A DNA stretch of 64,000 nucleotides from Neurospora tetrasperma FGSC 2508. Lineage: Eukaryota; Ascomycota; Sordariomycetes; Sordariales; Sordariaceae. Position 1 is the first letter of the stretch; every line of letters begins with the position of its first letter. The notes under the pieces were generated by a model, which ran no database searches, had not been told where the DNA came from, and worked only from the letters and a program-made list of their open reading frames with translations. Below are positions 59,865 to 64,000 of the stretch, piece by piece. The translations under genes and the position numbers were made by a program. The stretch covers positions 3,547,236 through 3,611,235 of the forward strand of contig NW_009799101.1 of assembly GCF_000213175.1 (NCBI RefSeq). Direction: 5' to 3'.

Positions 59865-62714
59865 TCAACCATATCCTGCCATCCTCTCCTCTTCGTCCTC
59901 AATGTCAATCACCTCTCTTCTCTGCTGCTGCTGCTTCGTAATAGCCTGGGCGACAGATGGAGTCTTGTACGCAAACTTGGTGATGGACTGGTCCACCTTC
60001 GTTCGTTTCATCACTGCCGACTCGGCGCTGTAAAGCTTGTTGTAGAAGCTGACGACCCTCGGATGCGCCATGACCTTGTCCTTCTGGAAGCGGAGCACCT
60101 GCAGACCCTGCTGCGTGGTAGCTCTACTGAGCGCGACGTATGCCTGTCCCTTTTCAAAAACCCTGCCGAGGTCGACCTTGACGCGTTCAAGCGTTTGGCC
60201 CTGCGCTTTATGGATCGACAGAGCCCATGCAAGAATCAGGGGAAGCTGCTTTCGAGAAGCCTGGACCTCGCCAGTAGGAAGTTCCACCTTCCAGTCCTCC
60301 GGCTGACACAGAATGTCTCTCCTGGTCCCATCGACGGCGTGGAATCGCACCAACGGATACTCTGTGTTGTCACCTTTCTCAATAGCTGCATTGGAAAGCG
60401 CGCTGGTGAAGGCCTTGATTCTTCTCTTCTTGTCCAGATCCTCATCGTCGTCAAAGTCACTGCTCGCTTTCAGCTCAAATGTTGCTTCGTTCATGAAACC
60501 AACGACAGTCCCGAGGGAGCCGTTCACGAGCGTCTCGTCCATATTCTTGATGAGCATGACCTGGGCATCCTTCTTTAACTCTATTACGGGAGGAGCCATC
60601 ATGTTGGCAAGAAGTTTTTCGCGGACCGCCGGCTCACCGGTATCGTACGCTTCGTAGCGGTAGATTTTGCCCTTCAAGGCAGCGAGTCGTTGTCTGTTCG
60701 AATTCTCGACTTCATTTCTCGTCGGGAACAGTTCTGTTACTTCAAGCCCGTCATCAAAGGCTAGAGGTCTGCTAAGTTGTTGGAAGTTCTTGACGGTCCT
60801 GTCACTGATCCTTCCCAACCGCATCTCGTTGAGCATCTCTGCAAATTCTAAAGGTTGTTAGCCGCATGTTTGACTTGATATCCCAGAGTTGAACTGCTTA
60901 CCAGGATCTCTCTGACGGAACACTTCAGTCAACCCAATGGTATGGTCGATGGACATGTTCCATGTTGCTGCATCAAAGGCAAACTTGACATCCCTCTGCT
61001 TGTTCAGATCTTTGTCCGGTACAGGAGGCAGCTGAAAGAAATCACCAGTGATGACCAACTGGATACCACCCCAAGGCCTGCCGTTGTTCCGGATGATTCT
61101 GCCGATCTGAGACAGCTTATCAAAAAGCTCACCGTCAACCATGGAAATCTCATCGATAATGAGAACCTTGGTCTTGAGCCATCGGGTTTTGGCCTTTTGA
61201 TTGCGCCTGATTTTCTTGACGAGCGTTTGGATATCCTCCTTGCCGAGACCGATGCCAGCGAAGCTGTGCAATGTCATGCCGCCAATATTACACGCTGCAA
61301 GACCGGTCGAAGCTGTAACCGCTACTCTTTCCGGCTCCCGAGCAAACTTCTTTTTGAGTTCTGAGATGATCGCTCTCATCAGCACCGACTTTCCTGTACC
61401 GGCCGGACCTGTGAAGAAGACGCTCTGCCCCTTTTCTACCACCAAGCTCTTCACGTGAAGCTGCTCGCCGCTCAATGTAATGGCTGACGCCTTGTTAAGA
61501 TGGGACGAAACGACCTTCTTGATTTCGTCCATGGGTATTTCCGTCTTGGGAGCGACCGAGGAAGACTTTTGCCTGTCTTTGAGCTGCTTCTTCTGTTCCT
61601 TGACCGCGCTTGCCGTAGTGTTCCATAGCATGGACCCCTTGGGCTTCGATTCCGGCGTGGGAGCATATCCGCTCTTCTCCTGTGAGTATTTTTCGGCATG
61701 TTTCCACTCCTCCTCCTTTGATTCCGGTTCCATCGTCCAAGGTAGTTCGCGCTTTGGTTTCTTTACAGCGGCGGGCGGTTCGAAATCGAAGTCGTCGTCT
61801 TGCAGGCGGTCGCGTTTCCTGTTGGTATTGGGAGGGGGATTCAGCTCGGGCTTGGGGGGTTGAAGATGGGATGGCGAAGACTCCGACCAAGAAAGAACAC
61901 TGGTGTGAGTCCCTGGGCGGGGCTCGCGGAACCGAGATTCCTTCACTTCCTCCTCCTGTTGCTTTTGCAACTCCCGATGTTGTTCGAGGCTTATTCGCCC
62001 AGTTGGGAGGACTGGCAAGGCGGATGGGGCTTCGAAGTCCAAATCGAGGTTCTCGTCATCGCTGAAATCGTCATCCTCAATGTATACCGACGACGTTAAA
62101 TCATGCTGAGGTCGCCTTGTTGATTGCATGGAAAGGTCGATCACATCTGGGGTATCATTGAAGGAGTCAGAAGCGTTGTAGAGCGACGCAAACGCTCTGC
62201 CACCGCCACTGCTGCCGTAGTTGGGAGGCGGTCGCGGAGCACTATTCGCGGGTCGAGTCGTCAACGGGTCGGTAGTCGCTGAAGGTCTTGAACTGGCGGA
62301 AATGGCACCGCTAGAGGTACCACCGAACCCAGGTTTCTTGAACATGTCGGCGACGGATGATGTCCTAGACTGGGAGCCGACTGAGGGGGCGCGTGCGGGA
62401 CTGCTAGAAGGAAAGAGTTGCTGCTTCAGGGAAGCGTTTTTGGTTATTGACGAAGCACCGGGCTTCGACTTGTTATTGTTGTTGTTGGCCTCGGCGGCCT
62501 TTGCTTGGACTGCCCTGCCAAACATGATGTCTTCGTCGTGGAGTGCTTCGAGTGGGAAGGCGGCACACTTAGGGGCAGAGTTGTGTACATGGGCTCGCAG
62601 AGGTGCGCGGTGCACGAGAACGGCTTGGAAGGTTGACCAGTTCGGGGAAAGGTTCAGGTTGATGGTGGCCCGGTGCAGGAGCAGGTGGTGACCGGCAAGC
62701 AGCCCAGTCTTCAT
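59865..62714 (-). CDS. pif1: PIF1-family 5'-3' DNA helicase
   Basis: Superfamily 1B helicase that unwinds G-quadruplexes and R-loops, removes telomerase and maintains mitochondrial DNA. Exons 62714-60902 and 60847-59865 give 931 residues. The first 400 residues are disordered, with Asn-rich, Pro-rich and acidic patches. The helicase core shows Walker A GPAGTGKSVLMRAI (about residues 432-445), TASTGLAACNIGG with LHSFAGIGLG, the DEXX motif IIDEISMVDG (about 517-526), LVITGDFFQLPPV (about 549-561), the PIF1 signature-type segment near LTEVFRQRDPEFAEML, and the final motifs LPLILAWALSIHKAQGQTLE and AYVALSRATTQQGLQVLR. The intron (60901-60848) has a GTAAGC donor and TTTAG end. Two start choices matter: M1 begins a 56-residue stretch without acidic residues that looks like a mitochondrial presequence, while M64 would give a nuclear form. 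Confidence 0.95.
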
Positions 62715-64000
62715 ACAGCTTTCGACCCCTCAGAGGGACAGTACCACCACTTGTCGAGTGCTAAAGTATCGTTGTACGCTAATTTCACGATTAACCCTTT
62801 CGGTCGAGTTGGCGTAAAGTCTTGGCTCGGATTGGATCATTAAATTCCAGTTGTCATCTTGCATTTGACAAAAAAATGGCACACCATAGCGATACCAGGT
62901 AACGCGTTCGTCTAGGAAAATCGCGTTCGTTTGATTTTCCACTAAACGCGGAGGACCGTGCACGGGGCGATAGGAAGTGGAATCCAGACAATGTGAGGGG
63001 CTTAAGGCGGGGGGTTCCCCTGCAAACCTATTGTTTGCAGTTCCCCTGGCGCTTTTGGGGGGCAACGAACCATGGCAACCACGGTGAAGACCCAGGGACC
63101 AGAAGATCTTGACATCCAACTAAGAATTGCAACCATCCTCACCTCGGTGAGAACACCAAAAGGTACCCGCGAAACATGGGGTAGCCATGTCTTTAATTGC
63201 TAACATCCACACCACCTGTGTACGATTACGATGACGTATGCCACCAGGCCGAGTTACACTATTCATGGGGTTTGTGCAAGTTTGGTTTCCTCACCTTCGA
63301 TGAAAGACCTGTGATGGAACATTTCCAACCACTCTGACATGATGTTTTCTCCCCTCTCCTGATGTACACCGGCCAGAGACCAGAGTAGGGCAAAGAGATT
63401 GTGGAATACATACCTTTACCAACAGCCGGAAAACCTGAGGGGTACAGAACCCAAACTGGCGGGCCATCAAGAAAGAAACAATCCACGATCCGCGTGACGG
63501 CCCGTATTGCCACACTGACCTATTCCAGAACATTTCCTGTGAGCACTTCTTGGTGGGCGTTTCCTGTTGGGTTCCCATAGATTTCCCTTTCGGACAAATC
63601 TCACTCATCACGGCAATGTTGTGTTCCTTGTCGGACATGCCGCAGCATTAAAAAGCGGTGGTCGAGGAAGATTTCAGGGACGATCCGGCCACCGCCAAAA
63701 GACAGTTTCTAGTCACTGCTAGTACGTATGTATAAAGTGCCGTCGATTCGTCGACCCAGCTTGTAGGACCCCGTTGTGGAACCGTATTAGCGCACCGGCC
63801 CATGGTTGAGATTCTCCCCTTCCCAAGGTTAGCAGTTGGTCACACGTACATGAAAAAGAGAGATATCTTTGCTTCTCTTCTTTCTACTCATTTCAAGTGC
63901 ATGAATCAAATGGCGCAAGACTGAATCGATCCGCAAAGGCAAACAGGGATTCCTCTCAACCTCCCACGCCTCCACCGTATCACACAGCTCCGGGTTTTTT
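62715..64000. other. Right-end stretch without a recognised gene
   Basis: PIF1 promoter followed by about 1.2 kb with no identifiable coding sequence on either strand. Open frames of 85-129 codons show no domain. Confidence 0.45.

Noticed and set aside
62730-63119. 129-codon minus-strand open frame upstream of PIF1
   Set aside because: No domain, no codon bias, and it overlaps the expected PIF1 promoter.

Overview
The window is nuclear DNA of a filamentous ascomycete, most likely a Sordariomycete of the Neurospora/Sordaria kind. Most introns are short (about 50-80 bases, a few up to about 280, one of 816), with GTRNGT-type donors, CTAAC/CTGAC-like branch sites and CAG/TAG ends. The two most strongly expressed-looking genes (ribosomal protein uL2, adenosine kinase) have strong C-ending codon bias. 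Intergenic spaces are 0.3-8 kb, and the proteins carry long low-complexity Pro/Gln/Ser/His tracts. Genus is an inference. I saw no bacterial-type operon, CRISPR array, rRNA, convincing tRNA, LTR element or virus-derived gene. One assembly gap (N) lies at 20069-20788.

Layout. 1-2.2 kb: no gene recognised. 2.2-5.7 kb: ribosomal protein uL2 and adenosine kinase (+). 7.7-11.0 kb: an EST1/SMG7-type protein (-). 12.3-13.3 kb: a ZNF511-like C2H2 protein (+). 13.7-16.4 kb: a compact cluster of BUD31 (-), complex I 14.8 kDa LYR subunit (+) and RNA polymerase I/III subunit AC19 (-). 16.4-24.7 kb: an 8 kb gene-poor stretch holding the gap. 24.7-26.4 kb: a low-complexity protein of unknown function (+). 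28.1-30.5 kb: SNF5/SFH1 remodeller subunit (-). 32.0-33.5 kb: PA2G4/EBP1-like protein (+). 35.7-41.3 kb: a large double-PHD protein resembling Rco1 of the Rpd3S deacetylase (+). 43.1-48.0 kb: cohesin regulator PDS5/SPO76 (-). 50.5-51.3 kb: a small GPI-anchored-type secreted protein (+). 53.5-54.5 kb: an RNase Z-like metallo-beta-lactamase protein (-). 55.8-58.3 kb: EDC3 decapping enhancer (-). 59.9-62.7 kb: PIF1 helicase (-). 62.7-64.0 kb: nothing recognised.

These are mostly single-copy housekeeping genes, each with its own promoter. Several share themes: chromatin (SNF5, Rco1-like, PDS5, PIF1) and RNA metabolism (EST1/SMG7, BUD31, EDC3, RNase Z-like). The sequence gives no sign that they form a dedicated system. 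The most interesting points are local gene-structure features: in-frame mitochondrial-type extensions on adenosine kinase and PIF1; an intron of PDS5 whose retention would swap an acidic tail for an arginine-rich one; a disturbed 3' end of SNF5; tandem acceptors in the GPI protein; PPG-hydrophobic motifs in the EST1/SMG7 tail; and a C5-run tract in the long intron of the Rco1-like gene. Nothing here is clearly a new biological system.
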